This document shows positions 49,998 to 63,300 of a DNA stretch of 64,000 bases, piece by piece (the first letter of the stretch is position 1; each line of letters begins with the position of its first letter). A program made the position numbers and the translations under genes. The DNA is from Telmatactis stephensoni (taxonomy: Eukaryota > Cnidaria > Anthozoa > Actiniaria > Isophelliidae), in contig JALIZF010001759.1 in NCBI GenBank assembly GCA_029948255.1, positions 293,501-357,500 of the forward strand. Direction: 5' to 3'. A model generated the notes under the pieces. It did no database searches. It saw only the letters and a program-made list of their open reading frames with translations, and was not told the origin of the DNA.

Positions 49998-51828
49998 TAT
50001 GGGATGCATTGAAGGTGTTGCCACGTGGAGAACTTGTAAAGTGGCATTTGAGCATAGTTTGATGATCATTACTTAAATTCATAAATATAATATAAAGTGA
50101 ATTTGAACTTTAAGTCCTATTTCTATCTTAATCCATAAAATCGCGTTTCTACAGATGCGACTGTAAGAAGGAAACATCTTGGTTGAATTTGGCAACTGTT
50201 GAGCAACAATTCGCCGATCAGAAGTTTGGGCTCGTGACCTGCGTGATCTCATAAAAACAATACGATTTTATCTAAAAATGCTCACTAGATGTATAGACAC
50301 AGTAACAAAAGGGAACAATCTGAACTTCCAAATAACAATTTAAAATGATACTCGAAATATACCGGTAACCTCTGACAGGGGTTATAACTTCAGCCAAATT
50401 CTCGATGGCAGAAGCAAGAAATTCAGCTCATGTTCGCAGGATGAACATTTCAAGAAGAATTATAACCAACATCTTAAAAGTATTACGCTTTTACTTAGCA
50501 GTACGAAATAGAAATTACCATTAGAGGCAGTTTTGGGGCATAAAATACTGATACTCAACTTGCGAGTGGAGAGGACGAATGTCACATGGGCAACGGTTTT
50601 ATACGCTAGGCTCGCAAGGCAGTGTGGTAAAAAAGGCTGACACCTGGTGTATGACCACATTTGAGGATACTCTGTGCTTTGTATTGCCAAAGTCTATCCA
50701 GAGGGTCAGACATGAAGTATAGGACTTTGGATTATTTTTAAAGCCCTGTACGTCATGTATGACTCAATATATTATTAATACGGTTATTGTTCTAGAGTGG
50801 TATAGTGTTCGGGTCTTATATGAAGTACTTCAACACGGAACAGAGAGCATTGTGGTTAAAATCGAGGTCGGTCAGAGACCTAGTTTGTAGACTAGTCTAC
50901 CTAATAGGTAGTTGAGTGCTGCCTGGAAAGTGGTGAACAGAAATTTTCATGAAAGATGATATGTGTTCAATCAGATATCATGAAATAGAATTGAAGTGTC
51001 AAAATGAAACTTAAATGACGTTGGTTCCACTCTAGTAAAATAGATACAACAAAAGCAACTGAAGGAAATAGTGTAATATATATTTTGAAGTCGGTATTTT
51101 AGGGATTCATGAAAATCAAGTCAACATGGAACAGTCGAAAAATAGACATTATCAGTGTTAGAGTGTTTTCAAATAGATAGTAGACTAATAGACACCACAG
51201 AGCTTCTGTTTTATTTTGTGTGCATCTAATTATTACACAGTTAGATTTTGTTTGAAGTCAAATCACTGTATTGCATGCCACTTTGAGAATATGAATCATG
51301 ACCGATTAAGTAATAAAACAATTCTATTTTTTATTAGTCTTTTAATGAAATTCATCAATCATAAAATATGTACTCTACTACAATTTATTATACTATCTTT
51401 CGAAGTAATAATTATGGTAAAGAGCAGCTTAAATAGTTCATCTTGTGCCTTTAAATTGCCTTGGACCAGTTTCGAGCACGTGGCCACGATCTGCGAAATG
51501 TCAAACATTCGATCGATTTTCCTAAATAAACTAGCTCTTTAAAATCAGCTAGTTTTATAATCATTGCCAACTCTAGCCGTTTGTGATTGTTTGAAAAATT
51601 GCTTTACTCAAAGTGCTAAATATTTTGAACTGTGTGTGTCCGACACTGATCCTGAAGAATTATACATGTATATGTTTTGTAATTCAATATTGAAGGGAAT
51701 ATATATAATTGCATAATATGCAATAAAAATGTTATATATAACAAAATAAAATATGCAAAAAGGTCTTTATGTATTAATAAATAAAAGTAATAAAAATAAT
51801 AATAAAAATATATTAAAGTAATACACAT

Positions 51829-52285
51829 AACGGAATTTAAGCAATTGATTAGTTGCTTAAATTCCGTTATGTACTATAGTATAAATAGCAATTTTAAGCA
51901 AATGATTTTATATACACATAACAGAATATAAGCAACAAATCAATTGCTTAAATTCCGTTATAATAAAACGAAATTTATGCAACTGATTAGTTGCTTAAGT
52001 TATTTCATTAATAAATTTCATTGCGATTAAATATGATATTTCAGAAGTATATAACGGAATTTAAGCAAGTAATCAGTTGCATAAATCATGTTCGTATATA
52101 ACAGAATTTAAGCAATTGATTTGTTGCATAAATCCTGTTTTCTTATAACGGAATTTAAGCAACTAATTAGTTGGTTAAATTCTGTTATATATATAGAATA
52201 TTTTTATATAATATGTTATATTATATATTTGTTATATAACGGAATTTAAGCAAGTAATGAGTTGCATAAATTCTGTTAAGTACAG
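51829..52285. repeat. Array of AT-rich palindromes
   Basis: About seven imperfect palindromes share ATAACGGAATTTAAGCAA on one arm and TTGCTTAAATTCCGTTAT on the other, with loops of a few bases. They are separated by AT-rich spacers of varied length. See findings. Confidence 0.85.
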
Positions 52286-52719
52286 AAATTTGTTTTTGCA
52301 TATAATATTTTGTTATATATAAGATTAAATGTGCATATTATGCCAATGTAATACACCCCAATATTGAAGGTCAACTAGCAGTGTTCGTCACACAACGCGC
52401 AGGGTATAGACAAGAAACATTTGATATATCAGAGAAAGCGGTGTACTTTCGTGAAGCCGTCATGAGTTTAAGGGGAACCGTTCTGCTAACGTGGATACAC
52501 CAGCTGTTTTGTGCTCGCAGCACTTCACTTTCTATTAGAAATAGCTAGTTTACCTTAATGTATCTCTTCCTTCAAAGAGGCTCTATCGGGGCTCTATCAC
52601 GCTTATATACCAATGGGCATGCAAAGCATTGTGGTTAAAAAATGAGGCATTATGGTAAAAAAGTAAAGTGCATTATGGGTAGAAATCGAGAATTTAGGCC
52701 CTTTCACGGATTAGGGTTG

Positions 52720-52820
52720 CTGCCTTGCTCGCTCGCTTCAGGCTCGCTCGCAGCGGCAGCAATTAGATTTGCTTCCTTGCTCGCTCGCTTCAGGCTCGCT
52801 CGCTGCGTCAGCAATTATCT
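52720..52820. repeat. Short direct duplication CTTGCTCGCTCGCTTCAGGC
   Basis: A GC-rich 33-46-bp unit occurs twice (about 52724 and 52770) with GCTCGCTCGC runs. Confidence 0.75.
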
Positions 52821-53774
52821 CAAACAGTGCTACAACAACACAAGTTTTAACAAATGATTAACTAACTGATTAAAATTTGCTAAGAAAGATGTGAATCACA
52901 CCTTGTGGCGGCTATGACTGCAAATAAAGCAAAAATTCGACTCATCAGAAAGTTTAGTGATATGATGTGGCTGTCTGTGAGGTTTTATCTCTTTGAAGAA
53001 TGTCCGAATACAACTTATCTTCTTGTAGCCAATTTCGACCTAGACGAATTTCGATCGATGCAAGCACACCGACAACAGCCGATGCAAAACTCGCGAAAGA
53101 ACCTTGCCTCTCCCGAGAAATATCACTCAGCATTTCGCGGTGAACTTGATGTATACTTTGAAAAAAACAAATCACTCGATGATAGTTGTGAATGACGGAC
53201 CGTGAATAACAGTGGCTTCAAAACCTCACCTCTTTTTACTCATTTAGATCCACCATCTTGATTAAAGCACGTGTCGGGCTTGCCCTGCCCAATGTACTAA
53301 CTTGAGTGGGAGGCAAGGGGGATAGGGAGGAAGCGATGTTTACACACAAAGGCAGTCTAACAGCGACCGTAATCAACAACAAACTTTTAGTGATAGTTGA
53401 GTTGATTTGTAGCGACAGCGAATTCAATTTTAACAGCGACTGCGAATCTAGTTTTAGCGACAACAAAAATCAATTTAGCGACAGCGAATATTGTAGTTTT
53501 AGCGAATTAAATTTAGCGAATTTTGAAACCCTCGGACGACCATGTAATGTCAACATCCCACAAAAGCATCTGGGGCGTTAGTACCTAGGACGATTAAATG
53601 TAACCTAGGATTAAACTAAAGCTGAAACCATTGATTTGAACCCAGGATTAGTAATTAATTGTTGATTATTATTATTTATGAATTAAATTACATCGCTAAT
53701 TGTTACTGTGGCAACTTGTTGTTGTCTAACTTGCCCATTTCATATTGCGGTTTAATATTTGACCAGAAAATAGA

Positions 53775-54100
53775 ATAGGTAAGGAAAGGATAGGAAAGGA
53801 AAGGAAATGAAAGGATAGGAAAGGAAAGGATAGGAAAGGAAAGGAGACGAAGGGAAAGGAAAGGAAATGAAAGGAAAGGAAATGAAAGGAAAGGAAATGA
53901 AAGGAAAGGAAATGAAATGAAAGGAAAGGAAAGGATAGGAAAGGAAATGAAAGGAAAGGAAATGAAAGGATAGGAAAGGAAAGGATAGGAAAGGAAAGGA
54001 GACGAAGGGAAAGGAAAGGAAATGAAAGGAAAGGAAATGAAAGGAAAGGAAATGAAAGGAAAGGAAAGGAAACGAAGGGAAAGGAAAGGAAAGGAAAGAA
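53775..54100. repeat. GGAAA-type satellite
   Basis: About 325 bp of GGAAA, GGAAATGAAA and GGATAGGAAA units. Higher-order blocks recur, such as the GGAGACGAAGGG block at about 53844 and 53998. Confidence 0.9.
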
Positions 54101-54442
54101 ACTAAACTAATCTAAAATAATACTTCAGTCAAAAATACGAAAGCTTGACCAAATGGAAAAGATTATTGATCCTGGATACTGAACAATACTTATTCATTCC
54201 ACCTAAACTATGCAAAAATCAAGCTTGCGCATGTATGCAGGATGTTTGGTAATTTTATCAGCTTTAGGGAGCTAATGGAAAACTCAGCTGATCCTACTAC
54301 ATTTCAAGTGTAAATATGATAGTGTCAATTCTATCAGTTGTATGAACAAGTGGTTAAAAAACTTTATTATTCAATTTGAATACACTGCAGAAGCAGGCTA
54401 ACACTGTCAGTCGACATCTAATATCACTAGAAATAATTCAAG

Positions 54443-54835
54443 CCCGGGGGACTCCTTTGTAAAAGGATCGGGTATGCTCGTCGGAAATTTAAAAAAATAC
54501 CCCGCTAAAAGATACCGGAAGTCTTTTTAAAACGGCGTGGCCAGACGATTTTTTTAACCCCTAAGAGATACCAGCGATAACAAGCTAATAAACATTATTA
54601 TTATGAACAGAAAATTGGATGGTCAACATACTTTTGTTGGGCAAATTTCTTCCATTTGAGAACAAGATAATATAAGCGATGGGCTCTTTTGATTCCCCAA
54701 AAAAATAACAGGAATTAAATGCTAAAACTGTAAACTTCGATTTTAACACCCTAAAAGATACCAAATCGCTGACTTTTACCCCTAAGAGATACGACAAGTA
54801 TACTCGATCCTGTACTCCCCCCCCCCTCCCCCGGG
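54443..54835. mobile_element. MITE with CCCGGGGG ends, copy 1
   Basis: CCCGGGGGACTCC on the left and a C-rich CCCCCGGG on the right enclose repeated CTAAGAGATACC blocks and TACTCGATCC/GGATCGGGTATGCTCG inverted sequence. Same family as 60001-60415. Confidence 0.75.
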
Positions 54836-55194
54836 AGTCAAGTCACTAAAAATGGTCATTCAAAATTAGTTGAATGGGATTTGGTAATTTTAATAATACA
54901 AAATTTTAGTTTCGAAAGAAATCTACCAGAAAATTACCGTGATACGAGAACTTTAGATTGAAGATAATAAAAAGTTCTCAAAATCCATGTTTACCACTTG
55001 CTCTGTAAAATTGAAATCGTCCATATTTCGTTTTATAATCAAGAACTACCCTTTTTTAAACGTTATAATTAAACGTGATTCAGCACAGAGCGCTCCCTAG
55101 AACTTTGTTAGTGAAAGGTCTAGAAAACTATCACTGGAGTTTTGGATATTGTTTTAAACACTGGCGAGTTATGGTTGAAACGCTGCTAAACTCT

Positions 55195-55510
55195 GGTACA
55201 AAAAATACAAAAAACAAAAACAAAAACAAAAAAAAATACATACATGATTGAGACTCCCTCAACAGGGCTTTTCAGCTCAATTTACAAATCCTAACTAATT
55301 AAATCATTTAAATCAAACATAAATGGATTAAGAATCCCAACTGGGAAGGAGGCAAACCAGTTGGCTATATTACAAGCATGGCCGAGAAACTGAATTTGAA
55401 CTAATCGAAATCGGAACAAATTCAGTCTCAGCTAGTGGCCAGAGCGGGAATCGAACCTAGGACCGCCAGATTGCGAGACGAACGCTCTCACCACTCGGCC
55501 ATGCTGCCTC
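55195..55510 (-). mobile_element. tRNA-derived SINE
   Basis: The minus-strand head has A box TGGCCGAGTGGTGAGAGC and B box GGTTCGATTCCC (55435-55505). The body includes AGCCAACTGGTTTGCC and ends in a (GTTTTT)n tail at about 55200-55240. Confidence 0.8.
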
Positions 55511-55589
55511 CTTCGTACAAGAAGTAGCTGTCGTCTGTCGATGAGCCGAAGGCTAAAGTACTCGTTTGGCGTTTTCAAAATAATTACGT

Positions 55590-55706
55590 CTACCCTGCGA
55601 GCAGAGTTCCCCTTTACCTTCTAATCGAGCGAAAGAAGACTGCCGAAACCCTCCCTTCCTTCTTTCGCTCGATTAGAAGGTAAGGGGAACTCTGCTCGCA
55701 GGGTAG
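55590..55706. mobile_element. 117-bp hairpin MITE
   Basis: CTACCCTGCGAGCAGAGTTC and about 30 more bases pair almost perfectly with the second half ending GAACTCTGCTCGCAGGGTAG; the loop is about 18 bases. Confidence 0.85.
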
Positions 55707-57344
55707 CCTAAAGGTCGGTACATATGAGGGAGTTGCTCCCGCAACAATCTATCGCAACACGCTGCTGGGTCATTTTGCACAACCAGTACATACGAGGGAG
55801 CATGCGTACGCTGCGGGAGTTTGTTGTATGTAGTGCTTGACCAGTTTAACCAGTTTAATATCAGGGAGCATGAGCAGGGATCGGAACAAAACTTTGATTA
55901 CACAACAAAATGTTTTGCGTAAAATTGTTGGTATACGTATACACGAGGGAGCTTTGCTTCAGGAGCATCTTGCCCTCAGACTAGAGCTATATAGAGCAAT
56001 CATTATCAACCTCCTTAAATGCAAAATATTTCACGAAAACCTCGCGCCTCGCAGCAGCTTAAATCATTATTTTCGAAATCAAAGCAATCATTGGGAACTA
56101 GTTGGCACTGCAACCATTTGTGAAGTGACTCATATTTTGTGTCGCAAGAGCACTGCTTAACAGAAAATGGTCGCTACATGCACCAATACCGAAATTTTTG
56201 CCGCAGCAGCTCGCGTTTCGCGCTTACATTTGTAACTAATTATCCACTGTATTGCCCTGTGTCAGAGTTCGAAACAAGCTTCTGCTAAAAAGATATTGCT
56301 TGCATTAAGTGGTTTGTACTCTATTCCATTACATTTCGCCAGTTTATTTTAATCATTCTTTATTTCCTTTTGTTTTTCTGCATTGTTTCGTTTCTTTATT
56401 TTAGCCCGTTTAATGCAATCTAAATACACATGCACAGTTAATATTGACCAACGCTATTGTACACGATAATCACTACAATTAACGTTCAAACACTTTCTGA
56501 AATATAGATAATGGATGTACAAACAAACAAAAACATGAAGAAAAAAAGAAAGAAAAAAAAGGAAGGAAGGAAGGAAGGAAGGAAGGAAGGAAGGAAGGAA
56601 GGAAGGAAGGAAGGAAGGAAGGAAAGCTTAACAAAATGGAAAAGGTTATTGAACCTGGATGATAAACAATACAGGCTACTTATTCACCGTGACTTTTTCC
56701 GATTTGTCTCACCCAAACGTGTTGATGCAAAAACAATACAAGCTTGCGTCATGTCAGTAAGCGTTTGGTTTTATCAGCTTTAGACAGCTAATGGAAAAAA
56801 CTCAGCTGATTCTACTACATTATACAATGTATATATGTAATGATTATGCCAAGTTGTTCAGCAGTTTTACTATGGTCTATATAGAAACTTTATAACAATC
56901 CTTTCCGACTTCACTGCAAGTCAGTCCTATCACTGCGTAACTAGTGGTCTGGCTTCCCGTAAGAAATATGGATGTTCTAAAGCTTCTTCTGGTAATTGAG
57001 ATAAGCTATCTTAGCACAGTTTTTGCAGGTCTGTAAATTGTAATGTTTTCCAGCCTTTGGGGATTATACAACAAAATCTCATGTTTAATTAAGTCCAATT
57101 TCTGATCTTTTGATATATCAGCCTAGACTGCAGCCTCCCAGTCACATACTAAAGCATCTTCTTTTAGTGTAGGTGACAGTGATGACTATAAATACCTCAG
57201 TACGTCCTTGCCGTAACGATTTCTACTCTAGGACGCTCGTGACAACTGAGACGACTGTAATTACACTATAGGCCTAACTGTAGGACTCCTCTGTACACCG
57301 ATAGCTGGATGAGTTATTTTCATGTCTTTTCAATTGTCTTGTAG
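55707..57344. other. Upstream or intron sequence before the MAM exons
   Basis: It holds the (GGAA)n array at 56561-56624 and nothing else I can support. A pyrimidine-rich TTCAATTGTCTTGTAG acceptor ends it. Confidence 0.55.
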
Positions 57345-60300
57345 TGCCTGGTGACTGTACATTTGAAAATGGTATGTGTGGGTACACACAGGATAATCAT
57401 GATAATTTTGACTGGTCTAATAAGACAGGAAAAACACCAAGCAGATATACAGGGCCGACAGAGGATCACACCACTGGATCAGGTATGGATTCGATCCATG
57501 ATGCTGCTGTATCAGCGGCAAGTTAGGGTTGTTTATAGCTAAAATGTATATAGCTTAGTATTGATTTATGTTCAATTTATTTCCACAAGGGACATACATG
57601 TACATTGAGACATCCTGGCCTCGACTAAACAAAGAAAAGGCTTGTCTATTCAGTCCTGCCATTTCAGACACAGTTGGCAACTGCTTGTACTTTTACTATC
57701 ACATGAATGGTCTGAACGTCAGAAGTCTGAACATCTACACCCAGGAAACTAGTGGATCAAGAACCCTGCGATGGTCTTTAAGCGGCAATCAGAAATCACA
57801 CACATGGTCATTTGCAAGACTAGCCCTACCTACAAATCGTAAAAGTCTTAAGGTAATAGATCTAAATGGCAGCTGAGGTAAAGAATTCCTTAAAACTGCG
57901 AGCAGTATACCACCTTTCCCTCCAAATTTAGTAAAGACGAGTTTAATTTTATAATACATGGACGAGTAGCACTCGGGAGAATTCTACTATTCCTACCTCA
58001 ACATCGGTTGGGGAAGGAGAGGTTTGCTGGTACGGGGTACACGGGTAATGACTTACGGCACTGTTTATTCTTAAGATCGTTTTGGAGGGTAATGCCGGTA
58101 CGGGGTGGATGGGAGACGTTGCTATTGATGACATAAAGGTATATGAAAATTCATCTTGTGATATACACCCACCAGAAGCTAAGCCTACCAAACCAGTCCC
58201 ACCACCACCAGACTCGAAGCTACCCGGTGAGTAAGTAATCGCTATATGATTGTGTTATACAGAGTTGTTGCCTAACATCACCCAACTACTTAGTAGCTAG
58301 TAGCCACTAGGATGCACCACACTAGAGCCGTTACTCGTGTGAAACAGTTCACACAGTGGAACCATGCTCTACCCGTCTCATTGTCTCGACTCGAATTCGT
58401 GTCGGCCCAAAAGTGTCATGCCACGACCATTGCGTTTTCATGCACAATCAAACCACTCTATTGTTCCAGTCTGATAGAAATATTTGAGCGAGTTCATCAA
58501 TTGCAACATTTGGACATTTCAGATATTCCATTGTGTGGTATAACTCCGACACCTGTCAATACAAGAATCGTTGGTGGAATGGAAGCATCACCTGGGGCGT
58601 GGCCGTGGCAAGCCATGCTGATGTATAAGACGAAAACGAAAGAATGGAAACAGTTTTGTGGTGGCTCGCTTATAACACCAAAATGGGTCGTCACGGCATC
58701 TCACTGCGTGAATGATATCCGCAAAGAAGACTATTTAACGCACAAAATCAGGTAATTATGTAACCACAGCATGAAATGCTGTATTTACACTTCTTTACGT
58801 AAGTCCTAAAGGTGCGTAAAGATTGATGGATATTTACTGTTATATTTACGGAGGAGCGTAAAGGTGCGAAAAGATCGTAAAGAAACGTAAAGATACAGTA
58901 AAGGAACGTAAAAATATTGTTGTTATAAAGTTGCCTTAAACAGGCATAAAGATCCGTAAATATTCCGTCGTAAAGCTCACCGTAAAGGTGCGAAAAGACC
59001 GTAAAAACACGTAAAGAAACGTAAAGGCACGTAAAAATATAGGTATTGTAAAGTTGCCTTAAACAAGTCATAAAGATCCGTAAATACTCCGTCGTAAAGT
59101 TTGCCGTAAAGGTTCGAGAAGACCGTAAAGACATGTCAAGAAAAGCAAAACTATGTAAAAATCTTGGTATGTACACTGCAAAAATTTTATTTTTAGAATG
59201 GGTTAGTTTAATTCTTTCTTTGAGTAAAAGTCGGCTATGACCCAATACTGATTGAGTAAAAACTTACTATCTACCCAATTTTTTTCTTTGAGTAAAATAA
59301 GTCAGCTTTTACTCAATATATTGAGTACAGTCTACTCAAAAACTGGTCAGGAACACGTTATCTTCGACTATGATTGTTACAGTAGTCAGGAAATCGTCAC
59401 GATCAACACGTATTTTTAACAGATACGTTTATTCTGGGCTTTATGCTTTTGCTAAAGGATTGCTAATATTGTTTACGGTTCTACTTGTTAGGATCCACTC
59501 TATTAACTTTGTTAGGATCGACTGTTATAGTCTTCTGTGGTTGAAAAAGCATTACATTAGATTTTAAATATCAAAGCTGCCTTTAGGTCACTTTAGGGCC
59601 GCTAAATTTTACAGATGATTATGTCGATTACTTCAAGAACTCAATAACAAATCTGGAACGAATAAATTTTAATTAATTATAACACGATCACCGGAAGTAT
59701 TTACCAAAGCTGACCAATCATGACGCGCCATTTGATATTTGAACTCTTGCCGCTCAATTACAAATTCGTTGATGTTCGTTATGGTTGTTGAACACGCGTG
59801 AATTCTATGAAGTTTGTCTCGATAAATATGCCCTCTATTGCCTCAAAGATCTTCAGCTTGTTGCTCGATTCAATGAAAGATACAAAGAAAAACTTTTACT
59901 TAAAAATATTGGCCGAGAAGAAACTGATAGAACAGCTTAAAAGCTAACATTGTGACTGGGATTTAAGCTTATGTTCTGATGCTTGGCGCCATACATTTAA
60001 CCCGGGGGGGGGACTCCTATATATAAGAGGACGGGGATGCTCGTCGGAAATTTTAAAAATGACCCCTAAAAGGTACCAAAGTCATATCCGGGTGGGCGTG
60101 GCAATACATGTTTTTACCCCTAAAAGGTACCAACTCAAAAACACTAAATTTAACATTTTGCATATTTTAGTCAATCAAGCGATCAATTGTGTCTATTTAT
60201 ATACGAACAATTTGATGGTCGTGCAATCCGATCTTTGTTTCCAGTATTTAATCGTTGATGGACGAAAAAAATCACCCTAAAAGGTACCAGCTAGGTCTCT

Positions 60301-63300
60301 AGTAGTCCACTAAAGTCTGAGACACCCTAAAAGGTACCAGATCGCTGATTTTGACCCCTAAAAGGTACGACGAGCATCCCCGTCCATTTCCGATCGGAGT
60401 CCCCCCCCCCCCGGGACATTTAACCGATCTCCAATCGATTCTAAAGCTAAAATAACTTTTTGGTAAGTAGCATTTGTTGAAATTTATATTTTAAAAGTAA
60501 GCTATAGTGTTATGACGCGTTGTCAGTCCGTTTCTATGGAAGATTTGACTCGCGCGAGATCGAAATGAGCGAAATGAGCAGTTGATTCATATGAGTCGAG
60601 AGCGCGTTTATCTTCGTGGTGAATTAGCATCAAAAGAAGTGGATATAATTAAAAGTTTCTTATGTGATTGTTTCTAGGATGCTAAAGACCATTCGAAGGT
60701 CTTTGACCGTCTGCGAAGCTTACTGTTTCCGTCTCCAGTTTACAAGCAAGTAAATGACCTAATGTCGCGCTACGATACCTTAATTCTAGTATAATGGACT
60801 GATAAGACTAGATCATGCTGTATTGGATACGTTGAAACAGAGTATTTTATGTATATTTTGATATTCAAATATTTTAAATATATTTAGAGATTTTGAAATG
60901 TAATTTCACTAAGAAGGTTACTGTTTTTTGAATAAAATATATTTACTCTTTAAATCGTTTTATATCTATGATATGAACAAGCTTCTCAAAATGTAGGATT
61001 TGGAGGTCATTACATTTGCTTTAGAGCGCTAACACTAAAACCATGAAACAACCTAGCAAATAGTAGCAAAGTTCTTTGTTCTCCATAGTTTGATTAGAAG
61101 TGCGCGTAAATGTAGCTTTGGGGATTTTTACGATTAAAAATGTACGCGTGAAAGTCGGTTTTTGTATCTTTACGATGACTACTGTACGCATGCATAAATA
61201 GTGATTTTGCGCATCTTTTCCATCACGAATATACCCGTAAATACTGGTTTTGCGCATCTTTTCCATCACGAATATACCCGTAAAGATTGCTTTTGCGCAT
61301 CTTTACGATGGCGATTGTACGCGTAAATACTGGTTTTGCGCATCTTTTCCATCACGAATATACCCGTAAAGATTGCTTTTGCGCATCTTTTCCATCACGA
61401 ATATACCCGTAAAGATTGCTTTTGCGCATCTTTACGATGGCGATTGTACGCGTAAATACTGGTTTTGCGCATCTTTTCCATCACGAATATACCCGTAAAG
61501 ATTGCTTTTGCGCATCTTTACGATGACGATTATATGCGTTAAGGTGAGATTTACGGATCTTTTGAGCTCCGTAAATATACCGGTAAATTATGTCTGTACC
61601 GGCACCTTTACAATCACCGTGATAGTACCGTAAATACAATCTTTACGCACTTGTAAATAATGCCGTAAAGAGGCGTAAACTATTTCTTTACGGAACCTTT
61701 GTGGATTCTTTACGGACACGTAAATACAGCTTTTCATGCTGTGAACCATACAGGAGACTAGTTAAGCACTAAAAGCAATTGATAATTGTAATTGATACAA
61801 AAGGTTTTTCGTCTTGTGGTGTCCATGTGAAATCTTAATGCTAAAGGCCTATGTTAAAAGTAATCCTAGATATGGAGCCACAACTAAAAACAAGTATTTA
61901 CAGTTTTGTAGTAATGCAATTTATCATTAATAGAATTGACAAAATATACCTTAAGTTTTAGTGTTTAACCGTAATAGTGAAAGCAGTAAGAAAATGAATG
62001 AATTCTTGATATGATTAGCATAGAGCTACGCCCTATAAAAGTACTTACAGATTAATTTTTGCAGTTTCTTTCTGCCGCCACTTTTCCTTTAAGAAATCAA
62101 CTTTTTTACTACATTGATATAAATTATACCATAACCCATGGCTAAAATTCTGTAAGTACTCTTTTAGGGCGTGGCTTTATGCTTATTACATTTTCAATGA
62201 TATTACCTCGCTTATAAACTAAAATTAAAGGTTTATTTTGCTCTCTGTTTCAATGATATATTCCATTGCTATAAAACTGGAAGTACTTATTTTTAACCGT
62301 GGCTCCATATCTAGGATTACTTTGGGCAAAGGCCTTTAGCATTAAGATTTCACATGGACACCACAAGACGAAAAACCTTTTTTATCAATTACATTTATAA
62401 TGTATTCCATAGCTATAGTTATCAAAGTAGCATTTAGGGGGCGTGGCTGTCAATCAAACATCACTCAGCATACTCTACCTTATCAATATCCTTAATTACA
62501 CCCTTTTGCATTAACATTAGATACTGTTTATCTTTGTTTCTGAGATAATTAATTCCAAGAATATCGATATGTAAGTAATTGATTTCTGGGCGTGGCTCCC
62601 CATTTTGAATTACTCAGTTCATAGACCTCAATCGGCGTGCCAAATGTCATGCTTGTTACACAAATTTGAACAATTCTGCACCATTTTCCTGGACTATTAG
62701 TTATCCACGAAGAATGAAACTATTCAACATACGAAATAAGGTAAATAGTCGTATTCACAACCGAGCGCACGACCAGACGCGTCGTATAATGTAGTCGTAA
62801 ATAGAAGACTATGTCTGTACGACGACGACTATGGATTGTATAGGATTAGACATCTGGTAATGATTAGACATCTGGTAATGATTAGACATCTGGTAATTAC
62901 ATACGTATCCGTAAAGAACGCTGCAGCACATGCGCATTGGATCAGATACAAGGTCATTACATACTCGTAAAGAACGCTGCAGCGCATAAATACATACATA
63001 TCTTAATTGACACTCCCCTGAAGGTTTTTTTTCAGTGACAATTACTCCCTACACAATACCACTACATTCGATATAGGCAGGTACTCAACTCACTGAGGGA
63101 GGAAAAACCGGAGAATCCGGAGAAAAATCCCTCGTGGCCCGAGCCGGGAATCGAACCCGGACCACAGGGTGAAAGGCGAGCGGTGAACCGCTACGCCACC
63201 CTTGCCACCGAGGATCAGGTACAACGTAATTACGTACTCGTAGGCCCCGTTCACATTACAGTTTTAGATCGATCTGAGTTCGATGCAGCTTGAAGCGATG

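Larger units (their letters stand above)
48316..53565. mobile_element. Possible 5.2-kb inverted-repeat element
   Basis: The arm at about 48316-48470 (ATGGTCGTCCGAACGTTTC, then repeated TTGTCGCTAAAAC) is the imperfect inverse of about 53395-53565 (GTTTTAGCGACAACA..., CCTCGGACGACCATGTAATG). Internal GCGACAGCGAAT words repeat within the arms. The interior holds a SINE, a palindrome array and TCACGGATCACG-type repeats but no transposase. The arms may be two independent insertions of one family. Confidence 0.5.

Noticed and set aside
49873..50082. Open frame containing LAQLVEHRSFVREVVGSSPG
   Set aside because: A well-known false peptide from reading through a tRNA-like SINE head.
50795..51180. 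CTAGAGTGGT... elements as a complete MITE
   Set aside because: The ends are only partly inverted and no target duplication is visible.
52905..53195. 96-codon plus-strand open frame
   Set aside because: It lies next to an inverted-repeat arm and has no recognisable domain or splice context.
55435..55505. Possible tRNA-Ser/Leu gene
   Set aside because: Continuous with a SINE body and a (GTTTTT)n tail.
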